NCBI GenBank assembly: GCA_000010565.1
Contig: AP009389.1
Span: 2,604,001-2,668,000, forward strand
Reading direction: 5' to 3'
Length of the DNA stretch: 64,000 nt
Source: Pelotomaculum thermopropionicum SI
GTDB taxonomy: Bacteria > Bacillota > Desulfotomaculia > Desulfotomaculales > Pelotomaculaceae
Part shown: piece by piece, positions 1-7,434 of the stretch
How the letters are laid out: each line of letters opens with the position of its first letter
How positions within the stretch are numbered: the first letter of the stretch is position 1
Translations under genes and position numbers: made by a program
The notes under the pieces: generated by a model
Told to the model about the DNA's origin: nothing
What the model saw: the letters and a program-made list of their open reading frames with translations, nothing else
The model's database searches: none

Positions 1-1198
1 ACTTCTCAAATTCTCTTTTTATTTCATATAAAGCGTCATCTAAGTTATCATCACTAAGCTTTGGTTTAATATTTCTAATTCGATCTGGCATATATTTTAA
101 TAAATGTCTATATTGAGGAGCATCATTTGTAACATAATCCTTAATACGGTTTAACTTTTCAGTTTCTATCGGTAACAAATAATCATTCAAATAATCTTTA
201 ATATGGACACACGCTTGATTAACGATCTCCTCTAAAGATATCTCATCAAAAATGTTTGTGCCGCTTTCAGGCATGTTGAATGATAATCGATTCATATCAA
301 CATGGTTATCCAAATAATTGCTTGTTAATACACCAACATACCAAAAGCCATATCGCTGAAAAATTTGGCCGTCTAAATCTACAATTAGCTTTTCCAAATC
401 TTTGCTTTCAACTAACCTGTTATTAGCGCATAAGTATAACCTATTTCCTGGGAAAGCTTGCTCTTCTATTTTTAGATTAAGTAATTTGAATTCTATATCG
501 TTAATTTGGAATACTGTTGTATTTTCTTCAATTTTAAACCTTTCCTTAAATATTTGGTTAAGAATGATAGTCTCATTATCATCACTGATAATAATTTTCG
601 GACAATTATCATCTAAAAAGTATACAAGGCAATGTTGCATTATACGTATAGCAATCGTGTCAATTTGTTTTGGTACTTCTTTTCTGTATTCAGGAATATA
701 TGTTTCAAGAGTAACAGTTGTTGAAAAATCACTAGCTTCTTCACACTCAACTAATGTTTCTTCGATATAAGGAGTATCTAATGAGAAGATAAATTCACGC
801 TTTTTAAAAACGCCATTATCTTTAAACATGCTAGAAATGGATACAGATTTAAATGCCTTTAGCCAAGAGAAGCGGCCAACCCCTTTACCGCCGATTTTCG
901 CTTTATAGGTTGTATCTGACTCTAGAAACGATTGCATATTGCGTTCATTAAACCCAACACCATTATCAGTTATTTTAAACCCCTCAATAGGTAAGAGTTC
1001 TTTCGCAAAAGACATTTGCGGGGATCGTAATACTTCTATTGTTATAATTCCATCTTTGAATGATTTATCTTCAAATTTTCTTTCATCTATGGCATGTATA
1101 GAGTTCACTATCGCCTCATACAGAGGAATGAGAGGGCGATTTTTTGGCAAAGGAAAGTTTTTTACTCTGCCCGATAGGTTTATTGAAAATGGCCTCAT
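1..1198 (-). CDS. GHKL-type ATP-binding protein (3' end beyond window)
   Basis: The reading frame is open from the ATG at 1198 to the left edge, about 399 codons, so the stop lies outside the window. The start has a good ribosome site (GGAGG, 9 bases upstream). Residues about 20-35 hold an N-box-like motif, EAIVNSIHAIDE; next comes a G1-like box, DNGVGFN, and then a glycine-rich lid, GGKGVGRFSW. These are the ATP-binding motifs of the Hsp90/histidine kinase/MutL fold. No kinase phosphoacceptor region is visible. The rest is AT-rich and charged and I do not recognise it. Large GHKL ATPases of this kind often occur in mobile or defence islands, which fits the neighbours, but the function is unknown. 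Plus-strand frames here are antisense to it. Confidence 0.8.
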   Translation of the reverse strand, partial: MRPFSINLSGRVKNFPLPKNRPLIPLYEAIVNSIHAIDERKFEDKSFKDGIITIEVLRSPQMSFAKELLPIEGFKITDNGVGFNERNMQSFLESDTTYKAKIGGKGVGRFSWLKAFKSVSISSMFKDNGVFKKREFIFSLDTPYIEETLVECEEASDFSTTVTLETYIPEYRKEVPKQIDTIAIRIMQHCLVYFLDDNCPKIIISDDNETIILNQIFKERFKIEENTTVFQINDIEFKLLNLKIEEQAFPGNRLYLCANNRLVESKDLEKLIVDLDGQIFQRYGFWYVGVLTSNYLDNHVDMNRLSFNMPESGTNIFDEISLEEIVNQACVHIKDYLNDYLLPIETEKLNRIKDYVTNDAPQYRHLLKYMPDRIRNIKPKLSDDNLDDALYEIKREFEK

Positions 1199-1308
1199 GT
1201 ATTTATACCTCCTTTGCCTCTGATCATAATATATTCCATTTCTATATTATAATGTTTATTCCTGCTATTCTGATACTATTATTTCGATTTTGGTAAAGGT
1301 ATATCCCA

Positions 1309-1764
1309 TTAACTCACCAATACTTTCTCCAGATCTAGAACGCGGAAAAGCTTCTCCCTGTCTCCTGCGCACCGGAGGACGCGCCTTAAATACCAGTAAT
1401 GAGCGCGCCTGCCACCAGACGGGCTTAAGTAATAAGGCAGGTCGGCAAAATAAACCTGAGCGTAATCAAGGATGTTGTCGATAAAGTCCTCAACCGCATC
1501 CTGCCTGGTCGGGCCAACCCCGTAGACGCCGGTTTCCACGTTGTACAGGGAATAATTCTCGCTTTCGCTGCCCGGCTGGTCGAGCCACTCATAAGAAAAA
1601 GTCTTAGTCTCACATAGCTCGTCAAGTAAGCCGGTGGAAATGAGAGATACCGGGGAATCGTCTTTCCGCCTTACGTCGGCCAGGAGAAATTCTTTGCCGG
1701 CAGCGGCCTCGCGCCGCAGCGCCGTTAATTTGTTTTTCGCTTCGTGGACGGATACCCGAAACAT
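1309..1764 (-). CDS. HicB-like antitoxin-type protein, apparently solitary
   Basis: This 151-residue protein is a paralogue of the product of 2290-2727. Both share a Phd/YefM-like N-terminus (VSVHEAKNKL here), a LLDE(L/W) segment, an acidic DNILDYAQVYF/DLVLDYCEDYF helix, and a C-terminal HYWYLRR/HYPYLRR motif followed by a basic region. The ATG has a GTGAGG ribosome site. The paralogue is followed by a HicA-like toxin gene, so this protein is probably an antitoxin or DNA-binding regulator of that class. No toxin follows it: only 110 bases separate it from the GHKL gene. It may be an orphan antitoxin or a regulator of the neighbouring pair. Family assignment is by analogy. Confidence 0.6.
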   Translation of the reverse strand: MFRVSVHEAKNKLTALRREAAAGKEFLLADVRRKDDSPVSLISTGLLDELCETKTFSYEWLDQPGSESENYSLYNVETGVYGVGPTRQDAVEDFIDNILDYAQVYFADLPYYLSPSGGRRAHYWYLRRVLRCAGDREKLFRVLDLEKVLVS

Positions 1765-1830
1765 AACCTCACCGCCTTTACTGCCTTTTTAAAGTTTCAC
1801 CCCCATTATATCAGATTATAGCCATAATAG

Positions 1831-2184
1831 CTATACATGTTTTTCAAGGTACATTATGACGGCCGCCCGAAGCAGCCTGGCGTCCCGCACCGGCAGCCCC
1901 ATCTCCAGCCGGGCTATCCTGGCCGCCGACACCCCCAGCACCCGCGCCAGCGCCGTCCGGCTCACCCCGGCCCGCTCACGCGTGGCTTGAATCTGCGCTC
2001 CCTGGGCGACCCACTCCTGGGCGTGTGCGGCGATGTAGTCGGCCCGGCGGGAGGGGCGACCCAAGATTAGTTTCTCAAGCCTCGCGACTAACTCATCCTC
2101 CCTGCGCTTCAGGTCGGCCAGAACCCCGTAGGGGTCGCTCATGCGCTGGCGGGTGAAGGCTTCCAGGTTCACGATATCGCCCAT
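1831..2184 (-). CDS. XRE-type helix-turn-helix protein
   Basis: I chose the ATG at 2184 (117 residues) because it has an AGGAGG site 11 bases upstream. The frame stays open to 2361, but that extension would lie antisense to the toxin-antitoxin gene starting at 2290. The N-terminal half is charged and helical (VLADLKRREDELVARLEKL). The C-terminal half is a lambda-repressor-like HTH: RERAGVSRTALARVLGVSA, then ARIARLEMG. It is divergent from the HicB/HicA-like pair at 2290-2981, with about 105 bases between starts, so it could regulate that pair. Regulation is inferred from position only. Confidence 0.7.
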   Translation of the reverse strand: MGDIVNLEAFTRQRMSDPYGVLADLKRREDELVARLEKLILGRPSRRADYIAAHAQEWVAQGAQIQATRERAGVSRTALARVLGVSAARIARLEMGLPVRDARLLRAAVIMYLEKHV

Positions 2185-2289
2185 TTTTGATAACGCCTCC
2201 TGTTGCAAAACATAATATTTGCCCATATGGATACATAAAGGCAAATATGCTAAAATAAAAACAAAGCCCGCAAAAAGGAGTTGGTCGAT

Positions 2290-2727
2290 ATGCTTCAGGT
2301 TAACTCTATTTCTCAGGCCAGGACTGAATTTCAAAAGCTTTTCAAACAGGCCGTCCTCCACAACAGGGAGTTCCTGACGGAGAACGCGAAAGAGACCACT
2401 TCAGGTGAAACGGTCTCGATAATCAGGACAAAATTATTGGACGAGTGGCTTGACAGGGCTTACACATTCAATCCTGTATGGGAGTACGACGAAGAAAACA
2501 AGCTCTGGTCCGTAACCCTGCCTGAAATCCGGGTTTATACCGACGCGCCGACCAAGGAAGAGGCTGCGGAGCAACTGGTTGACCTTGTGCTGGACTACTG
2601 CGAGGATTATTTCAACCGCCTGGACTTATTCACTGCGTTGCCGGACCGGCGCGGCCACTACCCCTATCTGCGCCGGATAGCCAGATGTAGGGACGCCGCT
2701 CAGGTGAAGGAAGTGCTCAACCTCTGA
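2290..2727 (+). CDS. HicB-like antitoxin of a HicA-like pair
   Basis: The ATG at 2290 is preferred over an in-frame TTG at 2281, because AGGAG lies 9 bases before the ATG and directly abuts the TTG. The 145-residue product has a Phd-like N-terminus (INSISQARTEFQKLFKQA in essence), then an acidic HicB-like middle with VYTDAPTKEEAAEQLVDLVL, then HYPYLRRIARC. Its stop overlaps the next start as TGATG, the usual antitoxin-toxin coupling. The likely role is to neutralise the downstream HicA-like product and autoregulate. It is paralogous to the gene at 1309-1764. Confidence 0.65.
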   Translation: MLQVNSISQARTEFQKLFKQAVLHNREFLTENAKETTSGETVSIIRTKLLDEWLDRAYTFNPVWEYDEENKLWSVTLPEIRVYTDAPTKEEAAEQLVDLVLDYCEDYFNRLDLFTALPDRRGHYPYLRRIARCRDAAQVKEVLNL

Positions 2728-2981
2728 TGGGCGTCACCTTCACCTTCGAGGACATTAGGGAAATCTGCCGCCGGTTGGGATTGTCGGTCCGCAAGTCGAG
2801 GAATAATTACGTCCTGGAGGGAACCGACTCGGAAGGCAACTTCCTGCGGGTCTCCGTCCACTGGAAGGCGGACGGCAGAAACCTCGCAAAAGGCACTGTA
2901 AGCCAGATAGCAAAGGATCTCGGGTTTAAGGATGTGGCTGACATGCGTGGCTTCTTGCAAAACAAGAAGCGAAAAAGATAG
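2727..2981 (+). CDS. HicA-like toxin
   Basis: This is an 84-residue basic protein coupled by a TGATG overlap to the antitoxin-like gene. The order FEDIREICRRLGLSVRKSRNNY, then a VSVHWKADGRNLAKGTVSQIAKDLG segment, resembles the small dsRBD-like fold of HicA mRNA interferases: a first helix, a central strand with a histidine, and a helix containing the lysine-rich GT(V/L)xxIxK(D/Q)LG signature. The histidine in VHW is a candidate catalytic residue. HicA usually precedes HicB; here the order is reversed. The call rests on motif pattern and gene pairing. Confidence 0.65.
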   Translation: MGVTFTFEDIREICRRLGLSVRKSRNNYVLEGTDSEGNFLRVSVHWKADGRNLAKGTVSQIAKDLGFKDVADMRGFLQNKKRKR

Positions 2982-3251
2982 CTACACCCCCTTCCGGTAT
3001 TTCCGTTCCGCCCGGAAACTCAACATCCTCCGCGCCGGCACCATGACCGGCTCGCCTGTCTGGAGGTTCCTGGCCTTCCGGGGCTGGCGTGTGACCGCCT
3101 GGAACGTACCCAGGCCAGCGAAGCGGACCGGGTGCCCAGCCTGGACAAGAGACAGCACCACATCCGGCAGGGCGTCCAGAACGGCTTTCGCTTGGCCCTG
3201 GGTGACTCCGGTTTCGGCGGCCAGCAGGCGGACTAGTTCATATTTGCGCAT
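2982..3251 (-). CDS. HU/IHF family DNA-binding protein
   Basis: The 89-residue product has the full HU layout: an N-terminal helical pair (MRKYELVRLLAAETGVTQGQA), a VLDALPDVV helix, then the beta arm region RFAGLGTFQAVTRQPRKARN and a C-terminal basic tail with P-A-R-R. The GLGTF motif matches the family signature G(F/L)G(T/S)F. The start has GGAGGTG. It overlaps the 3' end of the upstream HU-like gene by 19 bases, so the two are co-transcribed. HU proteins bend DNA at replication origins, which suits the replication genes nearby. Confidence 0.85.
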   Translation of the reverse strand: MRKYELVRLLAAETGVTQGQAKAVLDALPDVVLSLVQAGHPVRFAGLGTFQAVTRQPRKARNLQTGEPVMVPARRMLSFRAERKYRKGV

Positions 3252-3487
3252 TTTTTCACCTCCTTCTTCCAGCCCTGGAACGGCCTGGCGTCAAACGCTC
3301 TGGGCTTTCCCGGCCTGCCGGTCGGGGCCGCAGGGCGGAACACGGCCAGGGGGCGGGCCCGAACGTGCTCGCCCTGGCTGATTTTTTCATGGATGATGCT
3401 GGCAATTACACTAAATATTTCCCGGACTTCTTCCGGGGAGCGGCCCGTGCGAAGGGCCGCTAAAGCAAACAACTGATTAGATGTCAT
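3233..3487 (-). CDS. Divergent HU-fold protein
   Basis: This 84-residue protein starts like HU (MTSNQLFALAALRTGRSPEEV, then IFSVIASIIHEKISQGEHV), but the beta-arm half is degenerate: the GFGTF-type motif is replaced by RPLAVFRPA and the tail is short and basic. AAAGGAGG precedes the ATG. It overlaps the start of the canonical HU gene at 3251. The tandem arrangement suggests a heterodimeric pair or a decaying duplicate; I cannot tell which. Confidence 0.6.
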   Translation of the reverse strand: MTSNQLFALAALRTGRSPEEVREIFSVIASIIHEKISQGEHVRARPLAVFRPAAPTGRPGKPRAFDARPFQGWKKEVKKCANMN

Positions 3488-3529
3488 ATTTTTTTGCCTC
3501 CTTTCGATAAAAGTTCTTTATAAGACAAA

Positions 3530-3553
3530 TAAAAAACTCGGCAATAAGCCGGG
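3530..3553 (-). terminator. Intrinsic terminator
   Basis: Read on the minus strand, a 5-6 bp stem (CCCGGC/GCCGAG) with loop TTATT is followed by TTTTTT. It lies directly 3' of the 3561-3963 gene and before the HU-like pair. Confidence 0.7.
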
Positions 3554-3560
3554 TTAGATG

Positions 3561-3963
3561 TCACTCACTATGCTCACCCTCTTTTTCAATAAAAACATCG
3601 TCGGTGTATTCGATATTTTTAGGTTCTTCCGGTTTAGTCAACTTTTTTACTGTTTCGTGCAATGATACCACTTCCTGTGTCTTGCCGCGGTATTTTTCGA
3701 TTAATTTAGAGAGTAATTTGGCTGGTGAACCTGAGTTCCAGGTAATACCAACAACATTTTTGCCTTCGCGATTAACGGTTGCAATTACCTCTTTAACCCT
3801 GCACCACTCATAATAATCATCACGATACCAGCGGTAATAGAAAAATTCTGCGTAATTTTTGTGTATAATGCCGATTTTAGCCATATCTTCTAGCAATTCA
3901 TTTGCTTTTGGAAACATATTTAATTGTTTCACGTAGTTCTTGTTCTAATTCTTGTACATCCAT
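3561..3963 (-). pseudogene. Uncharacterised protein gene with a one-base frameshift
   Basis: A strong ribosome site (AAGGAGGTTAAGGAG) precedes an ATG at 3963, but that frame stops after 21 codons (MDVQELEQELRETIKYVSKSK). The adjacent frame carries about 118 further residues beginning FPKANELLEDMAKIGIIHKN and ending EGEHSE. Removing one A from the AAAA run (3906-3909 on this strand) joins the two into a continuous helix, TIKYVSKANELLEDMAKIG, giving 133 residues; the span of 403 bases is one base over a multiple of three. The protein is aromatic- and charge-rich (FFYYRWYRDDYYEWC) and I do not recognise it. Alternatively translation starts at GTG 3932. It sits 16 bases after the primase gene. 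Confidence 0.6.
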
Positions 3964-3979
3964 AAACTCCTTAACCTCC

Positions 3980-5281
3980 TTATGATTTCAATTTCACCCT
4001 CGACCCGCAGCCGCCGGGCCAGGGGTACAGGTCGCAGCGCCAGCAAGCGCCGGGGCCGGGACCGACGCAGGCAGTATGAACACGCGCGTGATCGCCGCCC
4101 GGGAGCCCTGATGCCGCCGCCGGGGGAGCGGGTTCGGGCGGTTCAAGTGGTTCAGGTGTCAGTTCCGGTTCCGGCTTCAGCGCCGCCGTGCCGTCCGCGG
4201 CCGCCCGGCTGACCAGGCGCAAGGGATATAACTCCCACGCTAAACGGCGGGCCTCGTCCGGTGAAAACCCGACGGTCTTTATGCCGCTTGCAGCCGCCAC
4301 CAACGGGGCGGCCTCCGGCGGCAAACTTCCGTCCTTCCTGATTACCGCCACGGCGTTGCCCTGGGCCGCCAGCTTGCGGGCCTCCTGCCAATCCCGACAG
4401 ATAACCAGGGTGTGCCAGCTGGGCGGCGCGTGCACCGGGCCTTCTAGCCGGAAGCCGGGCTGAAACCGTGGTGGCTTGGTTGGCTTCCGGGATTCCCTGG
4501 AAGATACAGACCGGACGCACTTTTCTACGTCCCGCTCCTTCATCGGAGGCTGATTCCGCTGATTCCAAGCCAGGAGTAGGGCCAGGACTTCGCTTTCCGG
4601 CAGGCCCTTCCCGATGAAATACCCAGCCAAACGGGTGCAGGCGTCATCACGCTGGCCTTCCGGGACGCCCCGGAGAAGAACTTCCACCCAACCGGGTTCC
4701 TGCACTGGACCTGCCGCCTGCGCCCGGCCCCGGTTCGCCAGCATCTCCAGGAACCACGCCGGGCACGGCGCAAGCGGCAGGTCGTCCGGGGAGCGACCTT
4801 TGGCCCAGCGGTATACACGCCCGGAAGAGTGGACCGATGGCGGGGCCACCACGTAGCCGCCATCAGCCCGCACATCGAGACCTTTTATCCCGCCCAGGGC
4901 AGCGGCGTTTTTCGTCGGCTGGCCGGGGTGCACCAGGTAGTAGTGGTACCCTTTCCCCGTGATCACCGTGGGTGTCGGAGGCAGGCCGCCGCGATCCCTG
5001 ACCGCCTCCACGGCGGCGGGGCCGTCGAGATCCACCACCACCAGGCCGGAAACCTGGCCGGTGACCACCCCAAGATTCGCGTCCGGCCAGCGGGCAAACC
5101 AGTCGTGAATTTCATCTTCGCTTGCACGCCGGGTCTGGTACTCGCCCCAGGCAGGCAAAATGGGGTGTTTCCCCGGCTTGTCGCAGCCGGACCGCCCGCA
5201 GGTGCAGCGACCGCCCTGAGCGGAGTGGAGCGGGATGACCGACCAGCCGAGGGCAAGGTAGAAAAGCGCCACGTCAAGCAT
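3980..5281 (-). CDS. Primase-polymerase (AEP/prim-pol) with PriCT-type domain
   Basis: This is 433 residues from ATG 5281 (GGGGGTG upstream); an in-frame extension to 5338 crosses a terminator and is rejected. Residues about 1-200 form a bifunctional primase/polymerase domain: an ALFYLALGWSVIPLHS start, a cysteine cluster CTCGRSGCDKPGKHP typical of this family, the catalytic DxD motif in VVVDLDG, the GYHYYL motif, and LDVRADGGYVVAPPS. Residues about 215-275 form a PriCT-1-like helical domain (DDACTRLAGYFIGKGL, ending CVRSVSS). The tail is proline-rich and ends in another cysteine cluster. Such enzymes prime replication of plasmids and prophages. The neighbouring helicase and initiator-like genes support that role. 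Confidence 0.9.
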   Translation of the reverse strand: MLDVALFYLALGWSVIPLHSAQGGRCTCGRSGCDKPGKHPILPAWGEYQTRRASEDEIHDWFARWPDANLGVVTGQVSGLVVVDLDGPAAVEAVRDRGGLPPTPTVITGKGYHYYLVHPGQPTKNAAALGGIKGLDVRADGGYVVAPPSVHSSGRVYRWAKGRSPDDLPLAPCPAWFLEMLANRGRAQAAGPVQEPGWVEVLLRGVPEGQRDDACTRLAGYFIGKGLPESEVLALLLAWNQRNQPPMKERDVEKCVRSVSSRESRKPTKPPRFQPGFRLEGPVHAPPSWHTLVICRDWQEARKLAAQGNAVAVIRKDGSLPPEAAPLVAAASGIKTVGFSPDEARRLAWELYPLRLVSRAAADGTAALKPEPELTPEPLEPPEPAPPAAASGLPGGDHARVHTACVGPGPGACWRCDLYPWPGGCGSRVKLKS

Positions 5282-5301
5282 TTTTTCACCCCCTATAAAA
5301 A

Positions 5302-5324
5302 CAAAAAACGGGCGGCAAGCCCGG
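5302..5324 (-). terminator. Intrinsic terminator between helicase and primase genes
   Basis: On the minus strand CGGGC-TTGCC-GCCCG is followed by TTTTTTGTTTTT. It lies 2 bases after the helicase stop and about 20 bases before the primase start. Confidence 0.75.
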
Positions 5325-5325
5325 C

Positions 5326-6636
5326 TTAAAATGGACAATCTTCCCCACTACCACCGGAAGCGGCTTCGCCGAACCTGGACTGCGACACTAACGCCACCAG
5401 CGGGATCATCCCGGTCTGACCGGTAACGCGGTTTTTCAAGACATGAAGCTCCACCGGGCGCGGAGCGCCAGGTGGAATATCCTGCTCCCCGGACTGGAGC
5501 CGGAGAAAAACGTCGGCTGAATACTCGATGTCCGACGATTCCCTGGCCGCCGACAGCGTACCGGCATCGCGGTATGAAGCCCGGTTCATTGCCGACACCG
5601 CCAGTACTGTCGCTTCCAGCCGGTTAGCTATTTCCCGGAGCCCGACCACCACAGCGCCCACACGGTGCCGCACGGCATCCTGGTACGCCCGGTCATTGAT
5701 GTTCCCGGCGGCAGTATTCGCCATGAGCTGGATGTAATCTACTACAACCAGCAGGTGTCTCGCCCTAGTCCGGGCCTTCACCGCAGCCGCCTTCGCGCGG
5801 ATGTGAGCGGTGGTAGTGTTCTGGTTGCCCTCCATGACAGCCATCCGCTGGCCCAGCGGGGCAAAGTCGCGGGCGACCTGCTGGAGGGCCGCCGGATCAC
5901 CGTACCCAGTGGTGTAGTCGTCCCACTTCAGCCCGGCGGAATTGCACCAGGCTTTCAACACCAGGCGGTTCACCGGTTCCTCATAACTCACATATAACAC
6001 CGCCGCGTCTGGCTGCCGCAAAAACTGGACCATCAAATGGATGGCGAAGAATGTTTTCCCCGCACCTGGCGTGCCTAGCAGTGCCCAAAGGCCGGGGGCC
6101 ATACCGGATACCATCCGGTCCAGGGCTGGCATCCCAGTGGGTGGGTATATCACCGCCCGGCCAGTGGCCTCGCGGGCGGCCCGGAATTCCTGCACCCAGC
6201 GCAGGACATCGCTGGAAATGTCGGCGGCAAACGTGACGCCGCCTGCAGAAAGTTCCCGCACCGCCGCCTCAGCCCGCGCCACCGCTTCCTGAAGCTCCGC
6301 GATCACTTCGCCGGCTGGCTTTACCGGAATTCCGGCCCAAGCCCGCTCCATCGCCTCCGCCACCAGGCGCTTCCGGGCCAGTTCGGCCAGCTCCGCCGCC
6401 GCGCTGTCCAGGTTGAAGCCGGACGGGATTTCGGCTTCCGGCAGGTCGGCTGGCGCTGGCTGGTCTGTGGTGAAGGCGTCGGCCAGGGCCTGGTAAGCCG
6501 TCTGGTGGGTAGGAAAGGCGGCAAGCGGTAGTAGGTCCGCCAGCTCGAAAAATTTTTCCGGGCCAGCAGCGGCCAGGGCGCGGAGGACCTGGGCCTCTAG
6601 GCCCGAGTTAGTCAGTTGATTGGAAATGATTGACAT
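5326..6636 (-). CDS. DnaB-like replicative helicase (RecA-fold ATPase)
   Basis: This is 436 residues from ATG 6636; upstream in-frame codons overlap a terminator hairpin. An N-terminal helical region (LEAQVLRALAAAGPEKFFELADLL) recalls the DnaB N-domain, though it is alanine-rich and divergent. The C-terminal RecA-like ATPase has Walker A GTPGAGKTFF, an adjacent strand VLYVSYEE, Walker B LLVVVDYIQLM, and the DnaB-type AVSAMNR, ESSDIEYSADVFLRL segments. It probably unwinds DNA with the downstream primase. DnaB-fold helicase plus prim-pol is a common plasmid or phage pairing. RepA-type hexameric helicases are an alternative description. Confidence 0.85.
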   Translation of the reverse strand: MSIISNQLTNSGLEAQVLRALAAAGPEKFFELADLLPLAAFPTHQTAYQALADAFTTDQPAPADLPEAEIPSGFNLDSAAAELAELARKRLVAEAMERAWAGIPVKPAGEVIAELQEAVARAEAAVRELSAGGVTFAADISSDVLRWVQEFRAAREATGRAVIYPPTGMPALDRMVSGMAPGLWALLGTPGAGKTFFAIHLMVQFLRQPDAAVLYVSYEEPVNRLVLKAWCNSAGLKWDDYTTGYGDPAALQQVARDFAPLGQRMAVMEGNQNTTTAHIRAKAAAVKARTRARHLLVVVDYIQLMANTAAGNINDRAYQDAVRHRVGAVVVGLREIANRLEATVLAVSAMNRASYRDAGTLSAARESSDIEYSADVFLRLQSGEQDIPPGAPRPVELHVLKNRVTGQTGMIPLVALVSQSRFGEAASGGSGEDCPF

Positions 6637-6666
6637 AGAGCCATAAACACCCCCAAAAATATCTCT

Positions 6667-6697
6667 AAAAAGAAAAATGCCCGGCACTGGGCCGGGC
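6667..6697 (-). terminator. Intrinsic terminator upstream of helicase gene
   Basis: On the minus strand a perfect 7-bp stem GCCCGGC-CCAGT-GCCGGGC is followed by ATTTTTCTTTTT. It separates the small genes at 6715-7081 from the helicase gene. Confidence 0.8.
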
Positions 6698-6714
6698 TGA
6701 TAAATTGGGGGTGT

Positions 6715-6858
6715 TTATACTATTTCTCCTAATTTATTCGCCAAAGTTAAGATTTCATTATTCAAATATTCCTTAGTTTCAAAGTTTTTTCTAGTTATTT
6801 CGGGATCGCTATTATAATCACCAGTTATTTCCGACACCCCTAACAGCCCTATACACAT
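6715..6858 (-). CDS. Possible 47-residue protein
   Basis: An ATG at 6858 opens a 47-codon frame overlapping the end of the 6818-7081 gene by 41 bases; it ends just before the terminator at 6697. The composition is acidic and helical (EITRKNFETKEYLNNEIL). No clear ribosome site is visible, so translation would depend on coupling. I do not recognise it. Confidence 0.35.
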   Translation of the reverse strand: MCIGLLGVSEITGDYNSDPEITRKNFETKEYLNNEILTLANKLGEIV

Positions 6859-7081
6859 ATTCTTTACCGCTTGTCGTAATTAGATATATCACAGCTAATA
6901 GACCATCTCCCTCAAGATATTTATAAAATTCACTATCTTCCTTTTCGTTATCAGGCCACCGCCACTTAATTTCAGCAATACATTCGCCATTTAACATAAT
7001 ATCTATACCACTGCAAACATCTTCATGGCAAATAAGCCATTTTATATCTTTTTCTCTTTTTCTTCTACCCACTGTAACCAC
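6818..7081 (-). CDS. Uncharacterised 87-residue protein
   Basis: The gene starts at 7081 and encodes a small mixed alpha/beta protein with a basic N-terminus (VTVGRRKREKDIKW) and an aromatic centre (AEIKWRWPDNEKEDSEFYKYL). It is AT-rich compared with the neighbouring helicase and primase genes. It is the first gene transcribed away from the putative origin region (7082-7433) and could encode a small replication or regulatory factor. I do not recognise a family. Confidence 0.5.
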   Translation of the reverse strand: MVTVGRRKREKDIKWLICHEDVCSGIDIMLNGECIAEIKWRWPDNEKEDSEFYKYLEGDGLLAVIYLITTSGKEYVYRAVRGVGNNW

Positions 7082-7433
7082 CTCGTAAATTTTTTAGGTA
7101 AAGGCAAATATTATTTTTGTATAACCAAATATTACCTTTATTGTCGTAATCATACTATCGCGGGGCAATATTCCAAGAATTTCCATTAACCAGTATTTGG
7201 CTTTGAAAAACTTACCTCACTCTCTTAAGAGGGAAAGCCAGTTCGCAAAAACTGGCTTTCCCTCTTAAGATATCTTAAAGATATCTTAAGATCTCTTAGG
7301 CGGTGTTAGAAAAATTTACAAGCCCGGAAGCCTTGAGCCGCAAGGTTTTCAGGGTTGGGAATATCTGGGATGTCGCTATTGGTACGCAGTAATGTCGCTA
7401 TTGGTACGCAGTAATGTCGCTATTGGTACGCAA
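7082..7433. other. Candidate replication origin region of an integrated plasmid-like element
   Basis: This gene-free stretch is AT-rich and packed with repeats. From low to high coordinate it holds an imperfect inverted pair (GGTAAAGGCAAATATT near 7096 and AATATTACCTTTA near 7128), a perfect 21-bp inverted repeat (7223-7270), two tandem AGATATCTTAA units (7268-7289) containing palindromic TTAAGATATCTTAA, and three 22-bp iterons (7371-7434) that end at the stop of the initiator-like gene. Iterons next to a Rep gene and an AT-rich stretch are the normal plan of theta-replicating plasmid origins. No DnaA box of canonical sequence was found by eye. Confidence 0.6.
7223..7270. repeat. Perfect 21-bp inverted repeat (hairpin)
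   Basis: The left arm begins TCTTAAGAGGGAAAGCCAG and the right arm ends GGCTTTCCCTCTTAAGA; the loop is CGCAAA (7244-7249). All 21 positions pair. It is not followed by a T-run on either strand, so it is more likely an origin or resolution structure, or a protein-binding site, than a terminator. Confidence 0.85.
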
Positions 7434-7434
7434 C
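7371..7434. repeat. Three direct 22-bp iterons
   Basis: TGTCGCTATTGGTACGCAGT occurs at 7371 and 7393 with the two-base spacer AA; the third copy at 7415 is identical for its first 18 bases. The exact 22-bp period (two helical turns) and the position abutting the initiator-like gene are typical of Rep-binding iterons. They are too short, without unique spacers, to be CRISPR. Confidence 0.85.

Noticed and set aside
402-1223. Plus-strand frames of 122 and 94 codons
   Set aside because: They are antisense to the GHKL ATPase gene, which has recognisable motifs and a ribosome site.
2185-2361. N-terminal extension of the XRE gene to 2361
   Set aside because: It has no ribosome site and lies antisense to the HicB-like gene, whereas ATG 2184 has AGGAGG.
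7371-7434. Direct repeats as a CRISPR array
   Set aside because: The 22-bp period has only two constant bases between units, with no spacers or cas genes; it fits iterons.
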